Assembly (NCBI RefSeq): GCF_018613065.1
Contig: NZ_JAGGQW010000065.1
Span: forward strand, 2,057-29,250
Length of the DNA: 27,194 nt
DNA from: Bacillus sp. ISL-7
GTDB taxonomy: Bacteria > Bacillota > Bacilli > Bacillales_B > DSM-18226
Direction of reading: 5' to 3'
The notes below the pieces were generated by a model. The model did no database searches. It was given only the letters and a program-made list of their open reading frames with translations, and was not told where the DNA came from. The position numbers and the translations under genes were made by a program. Shown here piece after piece: positions 7,611-16,643 of this stretch; position 1 is the stretch's first letter, and each line of letters starts with the position of its first letter.

Positions 7611-7715
7611 ATGCCCATCAAGTTAAAATTTTGCAGCACCTCCAGAACGAAATTTTAGACCTTCTTGTAACAAAGAAGATTGGGGGTGACCTTGTTTTCT
7701 TGGCTTGATAGGCAT
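7611..7715. mobile_element. Small IS231-derived remnant or MITE-like element
   Basis: Starts ATGCCCATCAAGTTAA (7611-7626) and ends TTGGCTTGATAGGCAT (7700-7715); the ends match as inverted repeats at 13 of 16 positions. The left end equals the end of the complete IS231-like element at 19506 except for one base in 16. The 105 bp between and including the ends carry no gene. No clear target duplication is visible. This could be an internally deleted, transposase-dependent derivative or a chance scar. Confidence 0.45.
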
Positions 7716-7804
7716 GCGTCAGGACCCCTTATAACATTTTCATAGAAAAGCGAAAGCGCCCGTTTAGTGACCTATGGACTTACTCTTGTGCAGTTGGACA
7801 AATA

Positions 7805-7837
7805 GAAAAAAACAGACTGGAAATCCAGCCTGTTTTC
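7805..7837 (-). terminator. Terminator of the thiolase gene
   Basis: On the minus strand AACAGGCTGGA and TCCAGTCTGTT form a stem (one G-T pair) followed by T-rich sequence, about 35 bases after the thiolase stop. Confidence 0.75.
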
Positions 7838-7873
7838 AATAAATACGCACATTTAATTTTAATTAGGAGCAAA

Positions 7874-9058
7874 TTACTCCAATTCAACAATTGTAGCAAC
7901 AGCTTGGCCGCCGCCAATGCAAAGTGTAGCTAAACCAGTTTTGGCATTTCTGCGTTTCATTTCATGGATCAAGGTAACAAGAATACGGGCTCCGCTGGCA
8001 CCAATTGGATGTCCAAGTGCAATAGCACCGCCGTTAACATTTAAAATTTCATCTTTAAAGCCTAATTCTTTTCCTACTGCAAGGGCTTGGGAAGCAAATG
8101 CTTCATTCGCTTCGATTAAATCAATATCTTCGATTGAAATTGCTGCTTTTTCTAATGCCTTTTTCACTGCTGGTACTGGACCAACTCCCATAATGCTAGG
8201 GTCTACCCCGGCATTTGCAGTTGCTTTAATCGTAACTAATGGCTGAAGACCCAATTCCTCTGCCTTTTGCTTGCTCATAATAACTAATGCTGCTGCTCCG
8301 TCATTAGTCCCTGGAGCGTTACCTGCTGTTACAGTTCCGTCCTTTTTAAATGCAGGGCGCAGCTTCGCTAATATTTCTGCGGTGGTTCCTTTTCTAGGAA
8401 CCTCGTCTGTATCAAAAACGATCGGATCACCTTTACGCTGTGGAATGACAACTGGAACAATTTCATCTTTGAATTTTCCTGTTTCGATCGCTTCAACTGC
8501 TTTTTGCTGGCTCCATGCTGCAAACTTATCCTGCTGCTCTCTGGTCAGCTCATATTTCTCTGCAACGTTTTCACCTGTGATCCCCATATGGTAATCATTA
8601 AAAGCACACCATAGACCATCATTGATCATGCTGTCGATTATTTTTTGATCTCCCATTTTAAAGCCATCGCGGGCATTTTTCAATAAGTATGGTGCCTGAC
8701 TCATACTTTCCATTCCGCCTGCTACAACGATTTCAGCGTCTCCTGCAAGGATCGCCTGCATGGCAAGATGAACGGCCTTCATACCAGAACCACAAACCTT
8801 ATTAATTGTAAAGGCCGAAGACGTCACTGGAATACCTGATTTTATCTGTGCTTGACGAGCCGGATTTTGACCAACACCTGCTTGAAGAACGTTACCCATT
8901 ATGACTTCGTCTACCTGCTCCGGCTTCACTCCTGCTTTTTCAAGTGCTTCTTTGATAGTGACTGCTCCCAGTTCAGTTGCAGATACATTTTTTAAACTTC
9001 CATTAAAATTTCCAATTGCTGTACGAACGGCACTTACAATTACAATCTCTTTACTCAT
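7874..9058 (-). CDS. Acetyl-CoA acetyltransferase (thiolase II)
   Basis: Condenses two acetyl-CoA to acetoacetyl-CoA, or runs the reverse thiolytic reaction, in fatty acid or polyhydroxyalkanoate-type metabolism. All catalytic residues are present: Cys89 in [10 protein letters not shown], the NEAF motif, His350 in [16 protein letters not shown] and Cys380 in CIGGGQ. The 394 aa match the family. GGAG lies at good spacing before the ATG at 9058. It stands alone on the minus strand, with its own terminator. The 146-aa thioesterase gene upstream on the same strand is separated by about 250 bp. It is equally compatible with MmgA-, AtoB- or PhaA-type thiolases. Confidence 0.95.
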   Translation of the reverse strand: MSKEIVIVSAVRTAIGNFNGSLKNVSATELGAVTIKEALEKAGVKPEQVDEVIMGNVLQAGVGQNPARQAQIKSGIPVTSSAFTINKVCGSGMKAVHLAMQAILAGDAEIVVAGGMESMSQAPYLLKNARDGFKMGDQKIIDSMINDGLWCAFNDYHMGITGENVAEKYELTREQQDKFAAWSQQKAVEAIETGKFKDEIVPVVIPQRKGDPIVFDTDEVPRKGTTAEILAKLRPAFKKDGTVTAGNAPGTNDGAAALVIMSKQKAEELGLQPLVTIKATANAGVDPSIMGVGPVPAVKKALEKAAISIEDIDLIEANEAFASQALAVGKELGFKDEILNVNGGAIALGHPIGASGARILVTLIHEMKRRNAKTGLATLCIGGGQAVATIVELE

Positions 9059-9157
9059 ATTCTTTACTCCTTTTTTTCTGCTTTTTTAATTGTCTATTTT
9101 CATTGAATTTTATTGTTTTATGTAGAATGTAAATATAGTGAATAGAAAAATTAAGAA

Positions 9158-9297
9158 ACTAGCCATTTATACTCTTGATCGGCTGGTGCATAAGCACCTT
9201 CTTTTGATCCATCTTAAGAAATGAAACCTCTGTAGGGGTTCCGAGATACGTAAAACTAGGGCATAGTGATACAATATTTACCAATGTGTTGATCTTT
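9158..9297 (-). pseudogene. Unrecognised decayed coding remnant
   Basis: One minus-strand frame reads, between stops, FYVSRNPYRGFIS, then DGSKEGAYAPADQEYKWLVS and a stop. The composition looks like a protein rather than random AT-rich DNA, but two in-frame stops and no start are present. I cannot assign a family. It may be the tail of a gene deleted between the thioesterase and the thiolase. Confidence 0.25.
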
Positions 9298-9312
9298 TAT
9301 TAGGTACTTTTT

Positions 9313-9753
9313 TTATCTTCCTACTGATTTTTCACCACGAAGGATCATACACGTACTTAAAGTATGGGCAACTAATGAACCGCCTTCATCAAAAACATCG
9401 CACTTGATTAGCCCAATAGTCTTTCCTTTCTTTATAACCTCACCTTTTGCTGTAATTTTTTCATTCCAAATCGGTTTCAAATAATTAATTTTAAGTTCAA
9501 CTGTCGTAAAGGTTTCATTCATTTCTAACAAACTTGAAAAGGCCACACCCATTGCCATATCAGCTATATCACATAATATTCCCCCATGGATTGTTCCCAT
9601 AGAATTTGCATGTTTCTCCGTATTACACTCTAATTCAAAAACTGCTTTACCCTTCTCGATTTGTAACAACTCTGCACCAATTAACTTAGCGATAGGTGGT
9701 GGCGGAACCTCGCGATTAATTATTTTTTGCATATTTAAAATTCTCTCGTTCAT
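9313..9753 (-). CDS. PaaI/YigI-type hotdog thioesterase
   Basis: A 146-aa single-domain hotdog protein expected to hydrolyse acyl- or aryl-CoA thioesters. The PaaI signature GTIHGGILCDIADMAMG is clear, with HGG at 56-58 and Asp62/Asp65 nearby, followed by TVELKINYLKP. The frame opens at a TTG six codons upstream (9771), but GAGGGGG lies just before the ATG at 9753, which is the better start. It is divergent from a TetR regulator gene. The shared intergenic region carries ACCG-type operator halves, one of them overlapping its own promoter, so TetR control is likely. Confidence 0.85.
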   Translation of the reverse strand: MNERILNMQKIINREVPPPPIAKLIGAELLQIEKGKAVFELECNTEKHANSMGTIHGGILCDIADMAMGVAFSSLLEMNETFTTVELKINYLKPIWNEKITAKGEVIKKGKTIGLIKCDVFDEGGSLVAHTLSTCMILRGEKSVGR

Positions 9754-9777
9754 ATAAACCCCCTCTAACAAAAATAC

Positions 9778-9825
9778 AAACCGGTCTGTTTTTTATTATA
9801 CGTTAAACCAAGTTACAGTTGTCAA
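9778..9825 (-). promoter_or_regulatory. Promoter and TetR operator of the thioesterase gene
   Basis: On the minus strand TTGACA (9820-9825), a 19-base spacer and TATAAT (9795-9800). The candidate operator AAACAGACCGGTTT (9778-9791) lies directly downstream, over the expected start point. The spacer is 2 bases longer than ideal. Confidence 0.5.
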
Positions 9826-9893
9826 TATAATTTTAATATTCTAACAAAAAAGGGGTGATTTAAATTAAATAAAAGGTTATATTTATATTAACA

Positions 9894-9907
9894 AGACCGT
9901 TCGGTTT
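9894..9907. promoter_or_regulatory. TetR operator upstream of the TetR gene
   Basis: AGACCGTTCGGTTT, an ACCG-TT-CGGT palindrome, about 30 bases before the TetR start. It resembles LmrA/QdoR-type operators of B. subtilis and a motif ahead of the truncated MFS gene at 18550. Autoregulation is inferred. Confidence 0.55.
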
Positions 9908-9936
9908 GAAAATTCTAATGAAAATGAGGGTTAAAA

Positions 9937-10539
9937 ATGCGTAAAGGAGAACGAACAAAACAGTTGATTATTGAAAAGGCCTCTGGACTTCTAAATACCC
10001 AGGGATACTTAGCAACTTCCATTACAGATATTATGGAAAAGGCTGGTATGGAAAAAGGAGGGATTTATAATCACTTTAAAAGCAAACAAGAACTTTCTTT
10101 GGATGCATTTTCATTTTCTATTGAAACGATGTCCACAACCTACCAAGAAGCAATTAGGAGCAAAAATGCTTCCATCGAAAAATTGAACGCAATTCTTGAA
10201 GTCTTTTTGTTATTAGCAGAAGGCAAGCCAATTCCTGGCGGCTGCCCAATTCTTAATGCAGCAATCGAGTCCGATGATGCGCATCCAGCCTTACGTGATG
10301 CGACTAGAAAAGCAATGAATGACCTTTATGATATGATACTTCGTATTATTCGGAATGGGATAAAAAACGGTGAAGTAAACTCTACAATAGATTCAGAGAC
10401 ATTCACAACGATCTTTATATCTACAATAGAAGGGTCTCTAATGTTGACAAAGCTTTATAACGACACCATTTATATAAATCGAGCCATTGGCTTTTTAAAA
10501 GACTATCTAGCTAAGTTTGAAACTAGAGACAAGAATTAA
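9937..10539 (+). CDS. TetR/AcrR-family regulator (LmrA/YxaF-like)
   Basis: A 200-aa repressor. The N-terminal helix-turn-helix spans about residues 5-50 (ITDIMEKAGMEKGGIYNHFKSKQEL). The C-terminal domain carries GGCPILNAAIESDD, typical of the LmrA/QdoR/YxaF group that senses flavonoids or other hydrophobic compounds. GAGGG precedes the ATG. ACCG/CGGT operator halves lie on both sides of the divergent promoters, so it probably represses itself and the neighbouring thioesterase. A broken paralogue with the same C-terminal signature lies at 18017-18516. Confidence 0.9.
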   Translation: MRKGERTKQLIIEKASGLLNTQGYLATSITDIMEKAGMEKGGIYNHFKSKQELSLDAFSFSIETMSTTYQEAIRSKNASIEKLNAILEVFLLLAEGKPIPGGCPILNAAIESDDAHPALRDATRKAMNDLYDMILRIIRNGIKNGEVNSTIDSETFTTIFISTIEGSLMLTKLYNDTIYINRAIGFLKDYLAKFETRDKN

Positions 10540-10601
10540 AAAGGTGACAAGAACATAAAAAATTTAAGATCAACTACTTAAATGTATAGGAGGTAAAATC
10601 A

Positions 10602-11866
10602 ATGAGTACAGCTATTGAGAATGAAGTCATTTATAAAGCAAAGCTTGCAAAAAAGAAGCAAGTTTAGAAATGCAAAATAAAACAACTGAAGAAAAAAATA
10701 CAACACTATTAGCAATTGCAGAGCAATTACTAATAGATCAAGCGTTTATACTAAAAGAAAATGCAAAAGACATTGAATATGGTCATAAATTAGGGTTATC
10801 TGAGTCCATAATCGATCGTCTTATGCTGAATCCAGAACGGGTTAAAGCCATGAGTGATGCAATTCATTTAGTAATTAATTTGCCCGATCCAATAGGAGAA
10901 GAATTGGAACGCATAAATAAGGATAATGGACTGATTATTAGTAAGCGACGTGTGCCACTCGGTGTCCTTGGTATGATTTATGAAGCCCGTCCGAATGTAA
11001 CCATTGATGCAGCTACGCTATCTTTAAAAACAGGAAATACAGTTCTACTGCGTGGCTCTAGTTCAGCAAAACACTCCAATATGGCTTTAGTTAAGTCTAT
11101 ACATCAAGCATTGAAACGTGTGCAATTCCCTCAAAATGCGGTACTTTTAATCGAGGATACGTCACGCGAAACTGCTAAAATATTATTTAACTTAACAGAG
11201 TATTTGGACCTTTTAATTCCTCGTGGAGGCAAAGATTTAATTGATATAGTGGTACGTGAAGCAAGTGTGCCTGTTATTGAAACAGGGGCTGGTAACTGCC
11301 ATGTTTTTGTTGATGCAACCGCAAAATACGATATTGTAAGACCAATCGTACTAAATGCTAAAACTCATCGTCCATCAGTATGTAATGCGATTGAAAGTTT
11401 ATTAATCCATGATGAATTCTTTAATAATTATGGAAAAGAACTACTTGAAACGGTATCAATTGCTGGGGTTAAAATTTATGGAGATGAAAAAATTTGCAAA
11501 TTATTTCCAACAGCCCTCAAAGCAACAGAGGAACATTATGCAAAAGAATTTTCAGATTTAATCATCAGTGTGAAAACTGTAAATAGTGTTGAAGAAGCCA
11601 TTGCTCATATTAATCAATATGGTACAAAACATTCCGAGTGTATTGTGTCGGAAACGCCAAAGAATGTTGAACAATTCTTAAATGATATTGATGCAGCAGT
11701 TGTCTATCATAATGCCTCAACACGCTTTACAGATGGCTTTGAATTTGGATATGGTGCTGAAATTGGCATTTCAACACAAAAGCTACATGTAAGAGGACCA
11801 ATGGGTTTACCAGCTTTAACGACGACAAAATATTATGTCAATGGAGACGGACAAATTCGTCTTTAA
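10602..11866 (+). CDS. proA: Gamma-glutamyl phosphate reductase, with a 5' frameshift
   Basis: ProA reduces gamma-glutamyl phosphate to glutamate semialdehyde, the second step of proline synthesis. The family is clear from RRVPLGVLGMIYEARPNVT, the catalytic Cys in HRPSVCNAIESLL and the C-terminal GPMGLPALTTTKYYVNG. The natural start is ATG 10602 behind AGGAGG, reading MSTAIENEVIYKAKLAKK. The A6 run at 10649-10654 then puts it out of frame, and a stop follows. One extra A would join it to the 398-codon frame that opens at ATG 10670, giving the normal length of about 420 aa. Starting at 10670 loses about 23 residues and has no ribosome site. proB, its usual operon partner, is not in the window. 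Confidence 0.85.
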
Positions 11867-11871
11867 TTAAT

Positions 11872-11896
11872 CACAATATACATTATTGTGGTTTTT
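11872..11896 (+). terminator. Terminator of proA
   Basis: CACAATA (11872-11878), a 5-base loop, TATTGTG (11884-11890), then GTTTTTG. It begins a few bases after the proA stop. The rest of 11897-12085 holds nothing recognised. Confidence 0.65.
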
Positions 11897-12085
11897 GATG
11901 ATAAAGGGATAGTTCTTCAAACAAATAAAGTTGAGGAATTGGAAGTGTTTTTTATTATTTAAAATAAAAAGCCTTATTTAAGTAACCTGCGTTAATTTAA
12001 TAAGCAAGCACAAAAAGATCTCCGGTTGAAGTTCCTTTTTCAATAATAAAAAAGGATTCGTCAATGTTTAAGATGATTATAAAGA

Positions 12086-12115
12086 TTGACATCGACAAAA
12101 TACGTGTATATACTC
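12086..12115 (+). promoter_or_regulatory. MarR promoter with overlapping operator
   Basis: TTGACA (12086-12091), exactly 17 bases, then TATACT (12109-12114): a near-consensus sigma-A promoter. The near-palindrome GTGTATATACTC (12104-12115) overlaps the -10 box, so a bound repressor would shut the promoter. The same motif recurs at 12669 and 14046. Confidence 0.75.
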
Positions 12116-12163
12116 ATAATTATAAGAGAACAAAATTCAACAGTTAGAGTATATCTTCTTGAT

Positions 12164-12179
12164 TGTAGGAAAGGTTGGT
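12164..12179 (+). repeat. 16-bp direct repeat, left copy
   Basis: TGTAGGAAAGGTTGGT in the MarR leader, identical to 14098-14113. The pair brackets the MarR and SCP2-fusion genes. Confidence 0.8.
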
Positions 12180-12186
12180 GAAAATT

Positions 12187-12651
12187 ATGAAAGAGCAAAA
12201 TTCAAAGGCAGATTTTACAGGGACGACCGATTATGCAGCAGAGTGCGCTAGCTTGAATTTAAGAAAGGCGTCCCGGTTCATTACCAGTTTATATGATGAA
12301 TATTTAAGACCAGTCGGGCTTCGGTCTACACAGTTGTCATTGCTGATGGCACTTGAACAGGCCGGGTCTGTCACCATTACATCTCTCTCCGAAATTCTTC
12401 TTATGGATCGGACCACATTGCCACGGGATCTCAAGCCGCTTGAGAGACAAGGCTGGGTGTCGATCACGGAAGGGGAGGATCGCAGGAAACGATTTATTGC
12501 TCTGACACCCGATGGCCGGGACCTTCTTAAGCGTGCGCTGCCGTTATGGGAACAGGCGCAAACCCGTATTCGAGACTATATGGGAGATGACCGTTATAAA
12601 GGTTTGCTTGGTCAATTGTCTGATATCGTTAAGCTGAACAGGCGAGATTAA
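12187..12651 (+). CDS. MarR-family transcriptional regulator
   Basis: A 154-aa MarR winged helix. LRPVGLRSTQLSLLMALEQAG leads into the recognition part SLSEILLMDRTTLPRDLKPLERQGWV and the wing ITEGEDRRKRFIALTPDG. The frame can open at TTG 12175 or GTG 12178, but ATG 12187 fits the leader best. It is followed 35-50 bp later by the QueG-like::SCP2 gene. Matching GTGTATATACAC-type palindromes occur over its own promoter, between the two genes, and after the second. It is therefore very probably the local repressor. The base composition is visibly richer in G+C than the proA side. Confidence 0.9.
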   Translation: MKEQNSKADFTGTTDYAAECASLNLRKASRFITSLYDEYLRPVGLRSTQLSLLMALEQAGSVTITSLSEILLMDRTTLPRDLKPLERQGWVSITEGEDRRKRFIALTPDGRDLLKRALPLWEQAQTRIRDYMGDDRYKGLLGQLSDIVKLNRRD

Positions 12652-12668
12652 TTTTTTTCACTAAAAAG

Positions 12669-12680
12669 GTGTATATGCAC
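12669..12680. promoter_or_regulatory. Second MarR operator-like palindrome
   Basis: GTGTATATGCAC lies between the MarR stop and the next start. One base differs from the perfect form at 14046-14057. It could allow separate repression of the fusion gene. Confidence 0.6.
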
Positions 12681-12685
12681 TTAAT

Positions 12686-14041
12686 ATGAAAGGATGGATG
12701 AAAGTGTCCAAAATCAACAAACATCCCACAGTTGTGCGTTACTACGAATCCTCTGCGCAATCCACCACTCTCGACAACGAAACGATTGATTATGAGTGGA
12801 TTCGTGAATTATGCCTTGAGGCCGGAGCTGACGATGTAGGGATTGTATCCATTGAACGCTCGGAATTGGATGATCAACGGGATGACATGTTATCCGCATT
12901 CCCGCATGCCAAGACTGTGATCAGTTTCGTTGCCAGAATGAATCGAGAACCGATCCGCACACCGGCGCGATCACTTGCCAATATTGAATTTCATCATACC
13001 GGTGATAAGATAGCGGAGATATCCCATCACATCGTGTCCACATTGGAAGCGCGCGGGATACGGGCTTTAAATTCAGCAGTTGGTTTCCCGATGGAGATGG
13101 ATAAGTTTCCAGGCAAGACTTGGGTCATTTCGCTCAAACCTGTTGCCGTTGCGGCAGGGTTAGGCCATATGGGCATCCATCGCAACGTGATTCATCCGAA
13201 ATTCGGAAACTTCATTCTGCTTGGCGCCATTATGATCGATGCCAGAGTCAACAAGGAAGACCGGCCGATTGACTACAACCCGTGTCTGGAATGCAAGCTT
13301 TGCGTAGCTGCCTGCCCTGTGGGCGCGATCGGTGCGGATGGAAAATTTAATTTTTCTTCATGCGCTACGCACAATTATCGTGAGTTTATGGGCGGTTTCA
13401 GCGACTTGGTGGAAACGATCGTGGATAGTAAGAACGTCAAAGAGTACCGGAATGAAGTACCGCTAACCGAAACGACTTCCTGGTGGCAAAGTTTGAGTTT
13501 CGGGGCTAACTACAAAGCGGCTTATTGCTTGTCGGTTTGTCCGGCGGGCGAAGATGTGATCGGGCCGTTTCTGAAAGACCGTAAAGGGTTCACGAATGAT
13601 GTATTAAAGCCGTTGCAGGCAAAAGAGGAGACGGTGTATGTAACGCCTGGCTCTGATGCGGAAGCGTATGTCGTGAAACGTTTTCCCCATAAAACGGTAA
13701 AACGCGTCGGGAATGGACTCAGGCCGAACACGATCCGCCTTTTGATCACCCTGATGCCTCATGCATTCCAGCCGAAGCAGGCGTCGGGTTTAAACGCTAC
13801 CTATCATTTTGCATTCACCGGAGATGAAACGAGACAAACGACAATCGACATTCGTGACAATACGATCCAGATTCGGGACGGTTTTCAGGGCAAGCCGGAT
13901 ATTCGAATTACGGTGGATAGCAAAACGTGGCTTAAGATCGTGGCGAAGGAAAAAAGTGTGGCGGCGGCGTTGCTGACAAGAAAACTGCGGATCAAAGGGA
14001 ACCCCAAATTATTAATGAACTTTGAGAAATGCTTTGCATAA
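12686..14041 (+). CDS. QueG/RdhA-like iron-sulfur protein fused to an SCP2 domain
   Basis: Residues 30-190 resemble the cobalamin-binding reductase domain of epoxyqueuosine reductase and reductive dehalogenases (KPVAVAAGLGHMGIHRN, about 151-167). A ferredoxin-type motif follows: Cys200, 203, 206 and 210 (CLECKLCVAACP). Cys226 and Cys281/Cys285 (AYCLSVCP) supply the second half, but the position equal to the first Cys of the QueG CxxCxxxCP motif is Ala278, so one cluster may be incomplete. Residues about 367-451 form an SCP2 lipid-binding domain (GKPDIRITVDSKTWLKIV, MNFEKCF). SD-like AAAGGA at 12689-12694 favours GTG 12704 as start. Substrate unknown; redox chemistry on a hydrophobic compound is a reasonable inference. 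G+C-rich codons set it apart from fer downstream. Confidence 0.8.
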   Translation: MKGWMKVSKINKHPTVVRYYESSAQSTTLDNETIDYEWIRELCLEAGADDVGIVSIERSELDDQRDDMLSAFPHAKTVISFVARMNREPIRTPARSLANIEFHHTGDKIAEISHHIVSTLEARGIRALNSAVGFPMEMDKFPGKTWVISLKPVAVAAGLGHMGIHRNVIHPKFGNFILLGAIMIDARVNKEDRPIDYNPCLECKLCVAACPVGAIGADGKFNFSSCATHNYREFMGGFSDLVETIVDSKNVKEYRNEVPLTETTSWWQSLSFGANYKAAYCLSVCPAGEDVIGPFLKDRKGFTNDVLKPLQAKEETVYVTPGSDAEAYVVKRFPHKTVKRVGNGLRPNTIRLLITLMPHAFQPKQASGLNATYHFAFTGDETRQTTIDIRDNTIQIRDGFQGKPDIRITVDSKTWLKIVAKEKSVAAALLTRKLRIKGNPKLLMNFEKCFA

Positions 14042-14062
14042 AATAGTGTATATACACTATTT
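14041..14062. promoter_or_regulatory. Perfect 22-bp palindrome (third MarR operator)
   Basis: AAATAGTG-TATATA-CACTATTT, perfect over 22 bases, starts at the last base of the fusion gene stop. Its core GTGTATATACAC matches the sites at 12104 and 12669. It is followed by a second copy of the leader repeat, as in the MarR leader. Confidence 0.7.
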
Positions 14063-14097
14063 TTATGCAAAGAGGGATTTGAATAATGGCAAAGTTG

Positions 14098-14113
14098 TGT
14101 AGGAAAGGTTGGT
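14098..14113 (+). repeat. 16-bp direct repeat, right copy
   Basis: TGTAGGAAAGGTTGGT, identical to 12164-12179. The operator-to-repeat distance is 52 bases here and 60 in the left copy. Confidence 0.8.
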
Positions 14114-14145
14114 AAAAGCCAATGACAAATCTTATTGTTTCATAA

Positions 14146-14481
<336 letters not shown>

Positions 14482-14549
14482 AAGTAAAAACAAAAAACGA
14501 AAGAAATAACTCTAGAACTTTATGTTTATTCTAACTAAGGATGATGATC

Positions 14550-15542
14550 ATGATAGAAGAAAAGAAGATTTATGATATAACCATAATTGGTGGTGGACCA
14601 GTTGGCTTGTTTACAGCTTTTTATGGAGGAATGAGGCAAGCAAAGGTGAAAATTTTGGAGAGCCTCCCTCAACTAGGGGGACAGTTGTCGGCTCTTTATC
14701 CAGAAAAATTCATTTATGATATAGCTGGTTTTTCAAAAATACGAGCTCAGGAATTAGTTGAAAATTTAAAAGAGCAAATGAAGGTATTTGAACCGACAAT
14801 TTGCCTTGAAGAAGCAGTTGAACAGATTGAAAAGCAAGTAGATGATACATTTAAGATAACGACAAACCGTGATGTTCATTATTCAAAATCAGTTATTATT
14901 ACAGCAGGAAATGGAGCTTTCCAGCCTCGCAAACTGGAACTAGAGGATACAGTACGTTTTGAAAATAGCAATATTCATTATTTTGTGAACGATATGGACC
15001 AATTTAATGGTAGGAAAGTAGGGATTCTAGGTGGTGGCGATTCTGCTGTTGATTGGGCTTTAATGTTAGAACCAATCGCTGAAAAAGTAACATTGATACA
15101 CAGAAGAGATAAATTTCGCGCGCATGAACATAGCGTAGAGCAATTGATGAATTCTTCAATTGAAGTGAAAACACCCTATATCCCTGTAGAGTTGGTAGGG
15201 GCAGATCATATCAAACAAATCGTTTTAGAACATGCTAAGACTAAACATAAACAAGTAGTTGACGTTGATGATTTAATTGTTAATTTCGGCTTTGTCTCCT
15301 CTCTCGGACCAATTAAAGAATGGGGATTGGAAATTGAGAAAAATGCAATTGTAGTTAATTCTAAGCAAGAAACAAATATTGCAGGCATTTATGCAGCTGG
15401 AGATATTTGTACGTATGACGGGAAGGTTAAATTAATTGCATCAGGTTTTGGCGAAGGTCCTACTGCAGTCAATAATGCCAAAGCCTATATTGATCCTAAG
15501 GCGAAACTTCAACCGTCACATAGTACTTCTTTATTTAGTTAG
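14550..15542 (+). CDS. Ferredoxin-NADP reductase type 2 (YumC-like)
   Basis: A 330-aa thioredoxin-reductase-like flavoprotein without a CxxC, as in Bacillus YumC. It passes electrons from NADPH to ferredoxin. FAD site [17 protein letters not shown] near the N-terminus, NADPH site [14 protein letters not shown] about 160-173, and C-terminal [11 protein letters not shown] then [19 protein letters not shown]. Three ATGs lie close together (14541, 14544, 14550); the AAGG at about 14537-14540 suits 14550. It sits between ferredoxin and salA in a tight same-strand run. Confidence 0.93.
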   Translation: MIEEKKIYDITIIGGGPVGLFTAFYGGMRQAKVKILESLPQLGGQLSALYPEKFIYDIAGFSKIRAQELVENLKEQMKVFEPTICLEEAVEQIEKQVDDTFKITTNRDVHYSKSVIITAGNGAFQPRKLELEDTVRFENSNIHYFVNDMDQFNGRKVGILGGGDSAVDWALMLEPIAEKVTLIHRRDKFRAHEHSVEQLMNSSIEVKTPYIPVELVGADHIKQIVLEHAKTKHKQVVDVDDLIVNFGFVSSLGPIKEWGLEIEKNAIVVNSKQETNIAGIYAAGDICTYDGKVKLIASGFGEGPTAVNNAKAYIDPKAKLQPSHSTSLFS

Positions 15543-15587
15543 AGATAGATATTAAATCAAATATTTGGAAAAAGGGAGGTGTCCGTA

Positions 15588-16643
15588 GTGATAACAGAAG
15601 CAATAGTTATCGAGGCATTAAAACGAGTAAAGGATCGTGACTTAAATAAAAACATTATTGATACTGGTGGCCTTCGTGAGCTAAAAGTAAAAGAAGGAAA
15701 TGTTAGTTTGAAAATTGCACTAGCACAAACGGGAACACCTGAGCAAATGGAAGTGCAGCAAGAAATAGTAAATGTGATAAAAGGAGAAGGCGCAACTTCA
15801 GTAGGTCTTCGCTTTGAGGAATTAAAGAACGAGGAGCTTCAAAAACTTGGTGGCCTAAATGAGCCTGCTTTTAACGGACCGCAGATTCTTGCTCCTAATA
15901 GCAAAACAATCTTCATCGCTGTAACGAGTGGAAAAGGCGGGGTAGGTAAATCAACTGTTTCTGTTAACCTTGCGACAACTCTTGCCCGTTTAGGGAAAAA
16001 TGTCGGAATCATTGATGCTGATATTTATGGATTTAGTGTACCCGATATGATGGGGATTGAAGAAAGACCGAAAGTAATTGCTGATCGAATTTACCCTGTC
16101 GAGCGTTTCGGTGTCAAGGTAATTTCAATGGGTTCCTTTGTTGAAGATAATGGACCTGTTATTTGGAGAGGGCCGATGCTTGGCAAAGTGTTAAATCAAT
16201 TCTTTACGGAAGTAGAATGGGGAGAAATGGATTACTTAGTTCTTGATTTGCCACCGGGAACCGGAGATGTTGCACTCGATCTTCATACAATGCTCCCACA
16301 CTCAAAAGAAATCCTAGTCACAACGCCGCATGCAACAGCTGCCATTGTAGCAGCACGTGCCGGTACAATGGCGATAAAAACACATCACGAAATTCTAGGT
16401 GTTGTTGAAAATATGACTTATTTTGAAAGCGATGTGACTGGTGAGAAGGAATATGTATTTGGAAAAGGTGGAGGAGAGCGACTGACCGAGGAATTAAAAA
16501 CTGATTTGCTTGGACAAATCCCCCTTGGGCAGCCTGAAGTAAATGAAGAAGATTTTGCACCTTCAATCTACAGTGTGGATCACCCAATTGGGAAGATTTA
16601 CGAGCAAATTTCGAAACGAGTGATTGAAAAAACAAGAGGGTAA
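15588..16643 (+). CDS. salA: Mrp/NBP35-family ATPase, SalA type
   Basis: A 351-aa P-loop protein of the Mrp/ApbC group. In B. subtilis SalA represses scoC and so affects exoenzyme production; relatives act in Fe-S cluster assembly. An N-terminal MIP18/DUF59 domain (about 1-85) precedes the deviant Walker A GKGGVGKST (about 115-123), then DADIYGFSVPDMMG and DLPPGTGD. The CxxC that carries Fe-S in many Mrp proteins is missing: NMTYFESDVTGEKEYVFGKG stands there, as in SalA. The GTG at 15579 is part of the ribosome site (GGGAGG 15574-15579), so GTG 15588 is the start. It lies 45 bases after the reductase stop. Confidence 0.9.
   Translation: MITEAIVIEALKRVKDRDLNKNIIDTGGLRELKVKEGNVSLKIALAQTGTPEQMEVQQEIVNVIKGEGATSVGLRFEELKNEELQKLGGLNEPAFNGPQILAPNSKTIFIAVTSGKGGVGKSTVSVNLATTLARLGKNVGIIDADIYGFSVPDMMGIEERPKVIADRIYPVERFGVKVISMGSFVEDNGPVIWRGPMLGKVLNQFFTEVEWGEMDYLVLDLPPGTGDVALDLHTMLPHSKEILVTTPHATAAIVAARAGTMAIKTHHEILGVVENMTYFESDVTGEKEYVFGKGGGERLTEELKTDLLGQIPLGQPEVNEEDFAPSIYSVDHPIGKIYEQISKRVIEKTRG

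Noticed and set aside
14041..14062. Palindrome as a terminator of the fusion gene
   Set aside because: AT-rich hairpin with only a short T-run; the matching cores at 12104 and 12669 make an operator the better reading.
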